Position numbers and translations under genes: made by a program. This document shows, piece by piece, positions 1 through 10,945 of a stretch of DNA of 64,000 nucleotides. Below the pieces are notes generated by a model. The model ran no database searches. It saw only the letters and a program-made list of their open reading frames with translations, and was not told the origin of the DNA. This DNA is from Haliaeetus albicilla. Lineage: Eukaryota > Chordata > Aves > Accipitriformes > Accipitridae. The number at the start of each line of letters is the position of its first letter. Within the stretch, counting starts at the first letter, position 1. The stretch is taken from assembly GCF_947461875.1 (NCBI RefSeq), contig NC_091505.1, positions 21,782,033 through 21,846,032 of the forward strand, written 5' to 3'.

Positions 1-460
1 CATCTTGAGTAGCGAGATTCAGGCAATCACAATGCAGACTTAAGATGGCGGTCTAAAAGTGACTCTGGTCATAAAACGTATTCCTTCTGAGAAAGTTCAA
101 CCTAATTTAAACATAGTACAGCAAATGAACTTTGCTGTTCAAATCTGGACAGTGCTGCAGCGGGTAGGTACTGTGGGTGTTTGCAGTATGAATGACTGCA
201 GAAATATTAACTTTGATATCAAATCAAAGCTAGCATATGGGAAATGACATCCTTAACTTGGAAAGCTCTCCCCGCCCGATATTAAATTAATTTGCTAAAC
301 CAGAGGCTTTTTTCAACACATTCTTTTAAGCTTAAATGCTCTAAGGAGAGGAATTGCCATGAATTTTCTTGATATTTAGCCTGTGATTCCTTACATTCTA
401 CTTTTCTGGTTTCCTAATGTGAAAAGTTTAGTGGTTAGTTAAAATGAACAGGACAATTGC

Positions 461-493
461 GTAGTAGTAGTAGTAATGGTAATAATAATAAAT
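461..493. repeat. Short (TAG)n/(TAA)n microsatellite
   Basis: About four TAG units are followed, after a short interruption, by about four AAT units. This is an ordinary imperfect trinucleotide repeat. Confidence 0.85.
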
Positions 494-899
494 ACGGATA
501 TTGAAATGCCACTGAATTTGGGTGCCCAATTTTAGACTCCTTTAGAAGACCTGCATTTTAGTAAAAAGCACAATTGCTTCAAAAATCAAGCCTTTTGGGG
601 AGCTGTTAAGGTGCCTACATTAATCCAAAGCTTGTTTTTATGATTTGGAACTGCACCCTTTAAGTTAAAATGTGGCATACTAGGCTTCAAAGGCACTCTT
701 TTTCTCTCATTGCTGACCTTGTTCTTAAGTAAGAAGAGTTGAATGAAATTTATTGGCAGCTTTTGTAATTGTTTTGAAACCACTCTGCCTTCTCACTTTG
801 TAATTGAATAAGTTGGCAAAGCTTTTCAAAAGAGCATGGAAGGTCATTGGAAAAGAGCTTGCCTCAGCCTTACTTAAAACTACATTTGTTGACTTATGT

Positions 900-1150
900 T
901 ACACTTTCTTTTAAAAACAAATTAACAATTTAAAACAATGGTACATTGATTGGCCAATTATAATGGAATTCCTGTGAAATTTATACAGCATTACCACCTC
1001 GTTAATAACACATTAGTTCTTCATTATTGCATCATTACAGTTAACATCAGAAGAATTATTAATGTCTGGCCACAGCAAGTGTTACCAAAAATCATTCCCA
1101 GTCTGTGAAATTATTTGGCCCATGGTCATTCCACACATGCATTTTCTTTC
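900..1150. promoter_or_regulatory. Candidate conserved enhancer block
   Basis: The segment packs several textbook factor motifs. A SOX-type AACAATGG lies at 934-941. A perfect 10-bp palindrome ATTGGCCAAT at 949-958 carries a CCAAT box on each strand. TAAT/ATTA homeodomain cores follow, including around 955-962 and 1003-1060. The complex, repeat-free sequence resembles vertebrate conserved non-coding elements. This is inference from motif content only; a single genome cannot show conservation or activity. Confidence 0.3.
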
Positions 1151-1997
1151 AGTGATCCAGGGTGCTCTTAATAACATGGCAAAAAAAAAAAAATTAAAAT
1201 GCTAGAGTTGCATACCTTTTGAGGCATTAGCTATATCGTATCCAAGGAAAACAAACTGTGAATACGTGCTGGGTAACTGTGAAATCTCTTAGCCCCTTTC
1301 TTTTACTTTAAATGAGGTTCAACAGAGCTATGTGACTGGAGTTTAAAGAGCACTAGAAAGTATTTGGCCTATCTTTTTCTAGCAGAGGATTTTCATTGGT
1401 CTATAAAAAAATTGAAGGGCTTGGACAGCTATTGAAACTATTCAGTGCAATTTTTTAAAAAACAGCAATTGCTGTCAGTTCCTGTTTGAAAAAAAAGTTT
1501 ACATAAGTATAAACCCAGTTGAAATCTCTTTTGCATTCTACAGAATTAGAAAGATGATTGGGGAATACAATATTGTGTTTGGAAATAATAAAAATTATAA
1601 CATGTTTTGAATTTAAAAAATCAAAGCACTTCTTTTTATGTCAAAATGAAATGTTTTAACCTTTTCAGAATTATTTTGCCTGGTTTTCTTACTGCAATGT
1701 TTTAGCAGACTGTTTTAATCACTGCATCTGCATTTTTCACTTCAAGTTTCTGATCAAAACCCACCACTCCACTCCTCATATATCTACACTACCCTTCATC
1801 CAGCTGATGGATTTGTAAGCTATGCAGTGCTCTTAGAAATGCAGTCTCTGCTGCTACTGATGTGAAACTTTTAGGATATGACCTAATCCGACAGTGGGTG
1901 ACAGAGTTAATACAGATGGTAAGACTGACAGTGCTAAATGGGTTCCTAGGAATCTCTAAAGATGCCTAGGATGTCCCAGACAGTGAAGTTTGCTATC

Positions 1998-2066
1998 CAG
2001 GTCCGGAGGAAGCTCAGTTTGATTCCTTGCTACCCCATCATTCAGTAACATTGGGTGCATCACCCA
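1998..2066 (+). repeat. Possible MIR/CORE-like SINE relic
   Basis: The stretch contains TTTGATTCCTTGCT (about 2018-2031), resembling the tRNA B-box and the bases after it in MIR-type SINEs. About 20 bases on comes ACATTGGGTGCATCAC, resembling the family's TGACCTTGGGCAAGTCAC core. Order and spacing fit the family, but divergence is high and neither the A box nor the tail is clear. A chance match is possible. Confidence 0.35.
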
Positions 2067-2075
2067 GGGAGCTGA

Positions 2076-2510
2076 GACATGGAGAGACTATCTGCAGAAC
2101 GAGGGAAAGTGTGTGTCCCTGCCTTGTGCATTAGCATAATCGCTTTACAGTCTGCCAGTTCACTTACTAAAACACTGGGGACTGAAAACATGCAGACAGA
2201 AAGGAGAACAAAGACCACTGTGAGAGGAAAGGAGACCCTGGAAGTGGGGCACAGGGCTTGTAACTGGAAGACAGAAATGATCTGCCAGCTCTGGCACAGG
2301 CAGAGCGAGCTTGGCACAAGGAGACGAGAGGGAGAATCAGCTTGTCAGCTGAGAGAGAAAGAGAGCTGACCTGGCAGCCAAAAGAGAAAAAGGGCAGAAG
2401 ACCTGCAGATGTAGCAAGCTGCGGGGAAGAGAACTGCCCAGCTGCCTGCCAAATAACACTGCAGAGGGAAACAACCCCAGGTGATCTGTCTGTTTGAGTG
2501 TCTGAGATCA
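2076..2510. other. Unexplained purine-rich, GC-richer block
   Basis: This segment stands out from its AT-rich surroundings. On the plus strand about 2180-2440 is dominated by A and G (runs such as GAGAGAGAAAGAGAG at 2351-2365) and it is richer in GC and CAG/CTG words. Open frames cross it on both strands (about 96 codons plus, 114 codons minus). The composition alone would keep stop codons rare, and the predicted peptides are low-complexity and unfamiliar. It could be an old unrecognised repeat, a non-coding RNA exon or a regulatory block. I assign no function. Confidence 0.4.
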
Positions 2511-4382
2511 TTTGTATTTTTATTCATTCCAGGGGCTGAAGTTTATGGAGTTCATATGGAAAGGATAGTTATCATGACTCCATTCTCCAGGGTGCCTCCT
2601 AGAGAAGCTTCTTTATGAAAAAGAATCAAAATGTTTCCTAAAGTGTTTCTGAAAAACTCTAAAATAACTTTTTTTGCTCCCTGCTTCCCTCTTCCCTCCC
2701 AGCAAACAACTTCTTTGGATTTTTGGTTTCTACCTTCTATATCATGGAAAAGCTAAGCAGTAAAGCTGCAACCTTACCATATGCATGAAATAGGAAGTAA
2801 GGTGCACCAACATATTCTCTTACCTGAGTAAGCAACACACAGATGGAGGATTTCTGCTTAAAAAAAAACACGCGGAAACAGGCCCAAGCCAATGAATTGC
2901 TAATCCAAAGCAAACTACTCTTGGTTGTCAGATGTGTTTTCTAAAATGTTCCAAACAGACCCTGAAGGAGTTATAATTCATAAAGGAGTACCTGACACAA
3001 ATACTTGATGCTTGGGTTTTTTTAATAACTAAGCACACTCTGCTTTTTTTTTTTTCAGATCTTGATTTAATTTGTCTCACTTTTGATATAAATGATTTGA
3101 ACTTGTTTATAAATAACAAAAGTGTCAGAACTAATACATTAGTTGGAAAAAACCCTATATTTTTTCCAGTGGTAATGGGGTTTTATTGTTATTATTTTTC
3201 ATTTTTTCAGAATGTGTAGCAAGAATCGACAATATTTGGTGTTGGTAGTATAGTGAGGCAATCATAATGGAAATGATGTCTGTCTTGCTTAAAGATTCCC
3301 AGGAGAAGTATTAGGAGAAAAATACTTGCCCTAGATATGGAACAAATCAGACTAACTCCAGGCTAGATAAAACAATTTTGAGTGGTGTATGATGCATAAG
3401 CTTAATTAGGTTTTGGAAACGACAAACTGCAACAGGACCCCAAAATAATAATAAAAATATAATTTATTGTCAGTTTATGCCTAGGAAATCTAGTGACAGA
3501 AATACAAGATGTCTAATATAATACTGTTATTTGTATATGCCATGATTATAAGCTTTAAAGTTTCATGCTGCTGCAACCTTTTTGTTTGTTACCTGAGTTA
3601 CACAGAGGAATTATGGAATTATTCAACTATCTGAAAGACCGTTACAGAGTTTTTCAGCTGAGTTTCCTAACTGAAAGAGCGTTTGCTAAATCTTGTTAGA
3701 ATTGAGCACAGCCATGAACATACTGAAATGCCATCAGTTTGCAATATTTCTGTTTTGAAGCCTCTCCAGAGGTAAAAATAGTTGCAACTTTGAATGCCTT
3801 ACAGAATCCTTGTTTCCATATGCCTAATGCCTCTAGAGCTAGGGGTCGCATGCAGTGAGATAATTAGGATTATTTCAGACTAGATCAACATTGCCAGTAG
3901 AAATGAGTAGAATTTACTCAGATGAAAAGGCAGTACTGGTAAGGTCATAAAAAGTAGAAACCATAGGGAGTGTCTTGAAAAATAATGGTATAAAATGGTG
4001 ATTTAAGACCAGGTTTATGTCTGACCTTTGTTTTGGTGCACAGTAAGAAGTTTCAAATGATGGCTAACTTAGTCTCATGGTTGGATGTAGTTACAGACCC
4101 CAAAATCCTAGGAGAACAAGGATTGCTCATTTAGTTCTTTCCTTTAGCCTATGGGAGAAGTGGAGAATAAATAGATAAATCCCTTAAAGGCAGTGTAGAA
4201 TTTCCTGTATCCATGGAAAAGATTCAGGAAACAATTCTCTAGCTTCATATGAGACAGTGTAGGGCACACCCTTTGTATTGGCTGGTGCCTATAAAGCACC
4301 ATTCAGTTATTGTTAGTAACAAATGATCCAAATTAGTAAAAAGTCCTAAGCAAATTTTTGCTGCTTGAATTATTATTATTTT

Positions 4383-4400
4383 TGTGTGTGTGTGTGTGTG
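4383..4400. repeat. (TG)9 dinucleotide microsatellite
   Basis: Nine uninterrupted TG units. The TA/TG-rich stretch at about 4530-4557 is a second, more decayed alternating purine-pyrimidine tract. Confidence 0.95.
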
Positions 4401-7198
4401 AAACAAAATGTTACGATCTCTAGAGGTGTTCTGCATCATATCATCAGTAAACTCAGTGTCAGGTCATTTCTAGGCTTCTTAAAAATCTGTGGGGGTGAAA
4501 AATGTATGAAGACACACTTCTATCTAATTATACATATGTGTATATATGTGTATATTTCCTTGGGGCAGAGGGAGATACGAGAAATGATTATAGAAAAATT
4601 GCAATGTAAAACTTCCAGAATTTACTTATTACAAGCCTGGTCAGACTAATCGTGTAGTTGCGCTGGCAAGTTGGACACTGAACTATAGTCTTTTTGGCTG
4701 AGGGTACTGTCAGCGTAGTAAGAACAGATGGAGCAGATGTAGCTCTAAAACCACTCCAAGCGCTTTTGCCAAGGTGCTACTTGCATACGAGGCCTTGGTT
4801 CTAGGATGGCCAGAAAGGAGAACTTCTTCCCTTCATTTTACTGGAGTGGTTTAAGTAATTTGTAAACTGGAGGAGTACAAATTTTTCAGACAGTAACAGG
4901 TGCAGTAGACTTCAGGGAGAGGCCAGAGTCAGCAGCAAATGGGAATGAGGATAAAGAAGCTGGCAGACAAATCTTAGTGTATTGATTTTAGCCTGCCAGA
5001 ATGTATATTGGATGAGGCTGGAGACCTGCTGACTCTGTCCTCTCCTAAAGACTGCTGAAACATTCAGATTATGAGGCCTGTGAAGTCGCAAATCAGAAAG
5101 CCAGATTCTTATCAATAAAGTCATTCTGATTTTAACTGATAGTCACATATGCAGAGATTTTCATTTTTTAGAACATAATATGGGCTAAGGAGTGAGTTAC
5201 TTTTCATTGTCTTTTTGGATGCAGATTATTCTTGATGCTACGGTTTCAATGATGATGTTGTCTTCCTGATTAGCTGCTTGGGACTGCAATTTTTCCCTGT
5301 ATGTGACCGTATAATTTCCATTAATTCGGTGGGAAGAGGATACATGTATTGCAGAGAGAACAGAGTTCATGGCTTTTGGCTTGTTATTGTTCCCTGCTGT
5401 CAAGAAACAAGGTGAGTATTCTGGTCCAGGTCTTTTATTTCCTGTTTAGTCAACCACAACACAATGTCTTAGTGGGTCTTTTTCAGAATGAATATTTTCA
5501 GTGACTGAAGAGAAGCTGAGTTGTGAAACTTAGAATTCTGTCTGGATTTCAGAGTGAATGACAAATCTGGTCCATATATTTGAGAATACAAGGGAAATTG
5601 CTCACAAACCAGAGATTTTTGTGAGTAATCATGAATGGGAACTTACAATTTTTTTTAGTTTTTCTTTCTCTTTTTTTCTGAGATATCCCAGTTTAAGTTA
5701 TCCTGTTCTATTTTAGAAATTAATGTCTTAAACTGTGGGTTTGTAAAACAGTATGTGCTTATTTATCATGTCTTAAGGTTCTGTCAATGTACTAGGGCTG
5801 TACTCAGAATGCAAAAGCCACTTAGATTTCATTAGGTGTCATTATGTTCTTAACATGTTAAGTAAACTATCAGATTCCTCTTTATTCATCAGTATAGTAT
5901 GTAAGGAATAATCAAGTGAGTGATTCAGAACCATGATTTAATTCACATAGTAAGGGAAATTTTTTGCAGTAAGTCATTTTCCTGAACTGCAAAACTGTAA
6001 AGGTAACCTAGTCCCATGAATTGCTATAGAAATTGATGCAAAGCTAACATTGACCTCTGTAGGAGCGGGCTGCCTGTGATTAATGGGTTAAATTAGGCTT
6101 AACTGTTTTTTCCTGTATACTCCAGGTGTCCTCTTTTTTTCTTACTTTTAAGTGTTTAAAGTCCTGAATAATATGCACATTTCATCTTCCACACTGTCTT
6201 TTAAACAGCCCTCATAACATAGTCTTAAGTTGTCAGTCATGTATGTTATCCTCTTGTTTAGTAATTTCCCTCAGTTCAGGTGGTAAAACATGTGTTTCCT
6301 TTCAACAATAGAAGCTCATTCACCAATTGTCATTAGGCAGTGTAGGTGGGAGCTCTTCAAACAGCCTCTGGTTTGGTGGTTTAAGGCAGTGGAGGACGAG
6401 GCGATCCACGCTTGACGTTTGTGTCTGATTTACAGCATCAGTAACTGTATTTATTGGTGAGAGGAACCTATATTATATTCTGAAGTTATTTAGGTACACA
6501 GATATGATTACATACGTGATTCTTTCTTAATAGCTGTGAATGTTTTCAACTCAAAAAGTGAGTTCTTTCTTACTTCACTACTATGGACTTATGCTTACAT
6601 ACCAATGGTGTTTTGTTAATAAATATGGTTTTGTTTTTAAAGGGTTGTCCAAGTCAAATAGTTAAACTTGCATACTGATGTAGCTGAGGTTAGTATGTCT
6701 CTTGTCAGGACAAATGGTATATTGCTAAACGAAGCTACTTGTTCTTTAGAACTTACCTCCTTGTAGCAGACTCTGAATAGTCCACCTGGTCAGAAAATTC
6801 AGGTTTCTCTTTATGTCCAGAGTTGCTGCCCTACCTAAAAGGAATACAGGCTTGTCCCACAATGAATAGTTGCAGTATCTTGCTCTAAGGAAGCTTTCTT
6901 CTTCATAGGGATAAAATTATGCCTGTACATTGTAGTTGCATTATATCTGAGACCAGAAGCTGAAACAACGTGCTTTAGTTTCAGTAATATCTCTTAATCA
7001 AACTTCTGTCACCGAAATGCTGATTATTTCTAAATTGCATAGTAAAGTTTGGTTATCCTTTAATGAATAAGAAAATTATATACATATGGGAGTTTCAGTA
7101 CCTATTGTGCTTTTTAATTTAGGTTTAAATCATATGCAAATTTTATTTCTGTTGCTGGACCTTTGTGATGGCAGGGGGTATTCTTCATAAGTATTGGG

Positions 7199-7203
7199 GC
7201 AGT
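7199..7203 (+). repeat. 5-bp target-site duplication, left copy (GCAGT)
   Basis: GCAGT immediately precedes the LTR and is repeated exactly at 7789-7793 just after it. This proves a single integration event and fixes both LTR ends. Confidence 0.9.
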
Positions 7204-7478
7204 TGTGCTGTTTTTGGCTGCGATGGAGTTAATTTTCTTCACAGTAGCTAGTATGGGGCTATGTTCTGGATTGTGTTGAAAACAGTGTTGATAACACAGG
7301 GATGTTTTTGTTGCCACTGAGCAGTGCTTACGCAGAGCCAAGGGCTTTTCTGCTTCTCACCCTACCCCACCAGCGAGGAGGCTGGGGGGGCACAAGGAGT
7401 TGGGAGGGGACACAGCCGGGACAGCTGACCCCGACTGACCCAAGGGATATCCCACACCATATGATGTCACACCCAGCA

Positions 7479-7484
7479 TATAAA
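7479..7484 (+). promoter_or_regulatory. LTR TATA box
   Basis: TATAAA in the U3 part of LTR copy 1. The matching position is kept in the second LTR (minus strand, 40981-40986), so this is the family's core promoter. Whether it is still active is unknown. Confidence 0.75.
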
Positions 7485-7656
7485 GCTGGGGAAAGAAGGG
7501 GGACATTCGGAGTGATGCTGTTTGTCTTCCCAATTAACCATTACATGTGCTGGAGCCCTGCTTTCCTGCGGATGGCTGAACAGCCGCCTGCTCATGGGAA
7601 GCCGTGAATTAATTCCTTGGTTTGCTTTGCTCGCGTGCACGGCTTTTGCTTTCCCT

Positions 7657-7662
7657 ATTAAA
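7657..7662 (+). terminator. LTR poly(A) signal (ATTAAA)
   Basis: ATTAAA lies about 175 bases after the TATA box, within a pyrimidine-rich context. The same variant hexamer occurs at the equivalent place in the second LTR. It marks the expected R-region 3' processing signal. Confidence 0.65.
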
Positions 7663-7788
7663 CTGCCTTTGTCTCAGCCCATGAGTTTTCTTGCTTTTAC
7701 CCTTCTGATTCTCTCCCCCATCCCACTGTGAGAGAGGTGAGGAGCGGCTGCGTGGGGCTTAGTTGCCAGCTGGGGTTAAACCACGACA

Positions 7789-7793
7789 GCAGT
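7789..7793 (+). repeat. 5-bp target-site duplication, right copy (GCAGT)
   Basis: Exact match to 7199-7203 immediately after the LTR's terminal CA. Confidence 0.9.
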
Positions 7794-8688
7794 GTTGTAA
7801 TGAAACAAGTCTTTCACGCTAGTTTCTAGTATGAACAGCTTTTCTTCTCTCTGTACTAAATAATTCCAAATCATATGACTGTGGTTAAATCATCTTTTGA
7901 GCTTGCATTTTGCCTTGAAGATGTCTGTCTAATGTTTAGTGTTCTACACAGTAAATGGTCTGTAAGGGAAGCATCTCAAAGGGAATATCAAAGTGGCATT
8001 GTCACAGGTTCATTTGTTTACTTATTTCTGAGAAGTTTATTGCAGCACCTTTTCGTGAAAGGGCCCTGCAGTATCCGTGAAGTCAGAGATTCTCCCATGT
8101 ATATGAAAGAAACATGTAAGACACCAGGAGGGAAACAAATGGCAAATTAGGGTGATGCTGTTGGGAAATGTTATTTGGGACAAGTGGCTACCTGTGCACA
8201 AGGGCTACTTGGTGAACTGGTAATCATGCAGGGCTCAGGATACTGGATGAAACTTAGCACTGCCAGTCTGCTTGACTTTGCTTGAACATAAGGCAACTTG
8301 TAAAAGACCCTCTGTGAAAGCACAGAGAACTGCAGAAACTCAAAGTATTGTGGTATTAGCGTCCATCTGAAAAAATCAGGGATTTATGCTTTTCTCTATA
8401 AAAGTTCTTCCTTATAGAACATTACTCGGAAAATTATTGTAGAGAATATTTCTGTGGTGTATAGAAAACTACTGAACTGAGAAAGAAAGTAATTTGATTT
8501 TGAATAGAGGATAACAGGGAAAAAAATACACAATCAAAATTAGAGTGTTTAATAACTTCAGAACATAATGGTTAGTGACCGGCAGTTTAAACCAAGTTTT
8601 CAAAGTCGGCATGGTTGCACTCTGTGATGATATGTCACAGCATCTGGAAATCGCCCTAGAGCGAGATTTGATGAGAATTGATTGTAGC

Positions 8689-8759
8689 CTTATCATTGCA
8701 AGTTTGTTATCAGATGGGTGCTAACTCATGGCAGGTGTTTGTTTATCTTGATTAGATAA
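8689..8759. promoter_or_regulatory. GATA/FOX motif cluster (candidate regulatory)
   Basis: Four GATA-type cores lie within about 70 bp: CTTATCA (8689-8695), GTTATCA (8706-8712), TTATCT (8743-8748) and AGATAA (8754-8759). A forkhead-type TGTTTGTTTA sits at 8736-8745. Such clusters are typical of enhancers, but short motifs recur by chance in AT-rich DNA, so this is suggestive only. Confidence 0.25.
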
Positions 8760-10114
8760 TGCTGCAAAGACTTTGTCACATGGCTGGAAAAATGAGAAGA
8801 TTTTTTCATGGCAAGAAGTGCATGCTGACAGGGGAAGTGTCAGAGCTAGTTAAAAAAGAAGAAAAGTTGTATTTTGATGCATTTTAAGGAGAAAAAAGAA
8901 TGCATTTGGAACACTTATGTTGTGGGGTTGGGTTTTTTTGTGTCCGTACTTTCAACTTAAGTAGGTTACTACTAGTTTGCTTATTGCATGCACCAGATAT
9001 GGTAATACTATCATATGTTTCTGTGAATGTCTAGCAAATATAGTTGTGGAGGGCATTAATATGCATACGTTAATGTTATGCTGACAGTGGTAAAAGAACT
9101 TGCTAATAGAGTCAGAAAGATGGAAAGAGTTGAGAAAAAGTGGGTAAATAAAATGATAATTTTCTTGTATATTTTTAGCTTCCGTTGTAAAGGTTTTTAT
9201 TCTCATGTTCTATTGGTCAGTACGAATCTAATGAGGTGGATGATAGGAAATGATGAAAGATGCTCTTGCAGAGTGATGGAAGTCTACGTTCAAGTCAAGT
9301 TTCTGGCACGCTAGATAGTTGGATTACAGCTGGAATTTGGTGCCTAAATTACACTGCACTAGCTATTCTAATGTGGTTGGTGTTTATATACCATAGTTTA
9401 AACAACTGTCTTTTGACAGGTAGAACCTAATTAGGTAAGAGGGTATTCCTTATCTCCTTACAGATTACCACGTTGTCTTAGAAATCAAAACACAAACAGT
9501 TTTATTTCAAAGAAAAATGTTATTTTCCCTTAAATGGAGATACATTAAAAACTGAACCTGTAAAAATAGAGAGATCTATTTAGATTATAAAACTCCCATT
9601 ACTTTGTTTTTTAAGAATATAAATGAAGCTGTATTCTACTTTGCGTAAATTGTAATGATCACAGTTGTTCATTTAATAACCCCAGCCACTAGACAGAGAT
9701 GTCTTTAAAAAAATAAATAAAATCCAAGTATTTGAAAATATCCCATGTGCTCTGTAAATTAAATTAAAGATGGTCTTGTTAATTAATTCTTTAAGCAGAG
9801 ATTTTTTTCTATGTTTATGAAATATAGAGGACTAGAATTTGATAAAATTTTATTCATAAGTATATAAAAATACATAACTTCTGTAAATGTTTATATCTTT
9901 ATAAAACACTTATTAAAGTACCAGCTAGGCTGTTTTATGAATATTTGAGGCTAGAAGAATGACTCCCATCAGCCTACTCTGGATTTTTCTGAGAAAATAT
10001 CTTTCAGAAAATTTAATGGTACTTGAACCTACATTATTTGTGGAACTATTGCCTACTTCTGCCTGCCCGCTTGCTCCCTCGATTGCTTTCTCGTACGCAT
10101 ACAGAAAAAATACC

Positions 10115-10129
10115 TTTTTTTTTTTTTTT
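10115..10129. repeat. T15 homopolymer
   Basis: Uninterrupted run of 15 T followed by ATTAATTAA. Confidence 0.95.
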
Positions 10130-10692
10130 ATTAATTAAACTACCACAACACATTTGTCTTAACACTTCAGTCTTGTTTTCCAATCTCATTATATTTAGGT
10201 GCTGAATGATATGAGCTAGGAATTCCCAACACTTCATTCTCTTTGCTGTCACCACCCATAGAAAGCAAAGAACGGCTTCTCTTGAACAATATCCCTGAAA
10301 ATAAAGCAGAAAAACTTCAGAAACAGATTTGGTTAACCATAGGTTTTCTCAGGCAGTCAGTTTGTGAAAATAAGATGTAAAGGAATGTGTTATTTTTCCT
10401 CTTATAGGAACTGTGTGCAAATCTGATGCTTACTGCGTCCATGGAATAAAGTGCTGAGATTCCCACCAGGTATATCTCTTTGTGCCCCCTAGGAATATGT
10501 TTGAAGAATGTATTAAAATGCAGTAAGTTAGCAGACTTCATAGGACATAGAAAGCAATGGAGATACTTTGCTACAGGTCATGTTAGTTGCAACACTGGAA
10601 GACATACTAATGGTGATCTTTGGAGTCTCAAGCAGACATAGGAGCTGAAAAAGTAAAGAAACCAGGTTCCCCTGTATTGCTAGCTCTCAGGT

Positions 10693-10731
10693 CATCCTGA
10701 AAGAGACGATCTCTGTGATAATTTCAGGATG
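10693..10731. repeat. Inverted repeat, 10-bp perfect arms
   Basis: CATCCTGAAA (10693-10702) and TTTCAGGATG (10722-10731) are perfect reverse complements with a 19-base loop, which contains a smaller GAGA...TCTC pairing. As RNA this would form a short hairpin. The stem is too short for a typical pre-miRNA unless imperfect pairing extends it. Confidence 0.6.
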
Positions 10732-10750
10732 TCCCCAGAATTTATTTTCC

Positions 10751-10764
10751 TTTTTTTTTTTTTT
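10751..10764. repeat. T14 homopolymer
   Basis: Uninterrupted T run followed by CTCAG. It is polypyrimidine-tract-like, but no exon follows that I can support. Confidence 0.9.
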
Positions 10765-10831
10765 CTCAGATTCTTTCTATAATCGATGAATGTATTTGCT
10801 AGTCATTAAAGACACTTCCTCTGAGCGCAGT

Positions 10832-10945
10832 AATATAAGAGCAACTGTACTGGGCAAACCTAAAGAGTTGTCTAGTCCCTAGTATCCTGTCTCCATCCAT
10901 GGCAATAACAGGTGACCAAGGAAGAGTGAGGACTTGCAGTGCCTA
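10832..10945 (-). mobile_element. CR1 LINE 3'-end relic
   Basis: Read on the plus strand, ATAAGA...TACTGGGCAAACC...TCTAGTCCCTAGTATCCTGTCTCC followed by GGCAATAACAGGTGACCAAGGAAGAGTG matches, in order and spacing, the antisense 3' end of ancient sauropsid CR1 elements (the region usually reading CTAGCCCAGTATCCTGTCTC...GTGGCCA). The element therefore lies on the minus strand with its 3' end near 10832. CR1 copies are usually 5'-truncated, and only the tail is recognisable. Homology may run on to about 11000 but becomes too decayed to call. Confidence 0.7.

Larger units (their letters stand above)
1..1980. other. Non-coding unique DNA
   Basis: AT-rich sequence with no supported gene. Short open frames near 59-247 (plus) and 586-783 (minus) have no recognisable domains. 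The stretch holds a small trinucleotide repeat (461-493), an A13 run (1181-1193) and the enhancer-like block annotated separately at 900-1150. Confidence 0.7.
2511..7203. other. Non-coding unique DNA
   Basis: No gene is supported. The stretch contains a T12 run (3044-3055), a (TG)9 microsatellite (4383-4400) and a TA/TG-rich patch (about 4530-4557). Open frames at 4365-4649 and 5197-5403 have no domain similarity I recognise, and the first runs through the TG repeat. I see no other structure. Confidence 0.65.
7204..7788 (+). mobile_element. Solo LTR of an avian endogenous retrovirus (copy 1)
   Basis: A 585-bp solo long terminal repeat with no internal retroviral sequence on either side. It begins TGTGCTG and ends CCACGACA, the termini of an LTR family I recognise from many bird genomes. 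It is bracketed by a perfect 5-bp duplication, GCAGT (7199-7203 and 7789-7793). A TATAAA box lies at 7479-7484 and an ATTAAA poly(A) signal at 7657-7662, both on the plus strand, so U3-R-U5 reads left to right. About 7204-7500 and 7653-7788 match the LTR at 40675-41259 on the opposite strand, but the segment between (about 7501-7652) does not. Solo LTRs normally arise by recombination between the two LTRs of a provirus. Open frames here are incidental: LTRs of this kind encode no protein. A 5-bp duplication is seen in ERVL and some other classes; I do not assign a class. Confidence 0.92.
7794..10680. other. Non-coding unique DNA
   Basis: No gene supported. Apart from the GATA/FOX motif cluster (8689-8759) and a T15 run (10115-10129), I see only unique AT-rich sequence. 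About 9480-9960 is particularly rich in A and T. Confidence 0.65.

Noticed and set aside
2167..2511. 114-codon minus-strand open frame, the longest in the window
   Set aside because: It lies in a purine-biased block that lowers stop frequency on both strands, overlaps a 96-codon frame on the other strand, is low-complexity and matches no family I know.
7302..7731. Open frames of 69-101 codons inside the first LTR
   Set aside because: They lie wholly within U3-R-U5 of a solo LTR, overlap in different frames and are explained by its GC-richer composition.
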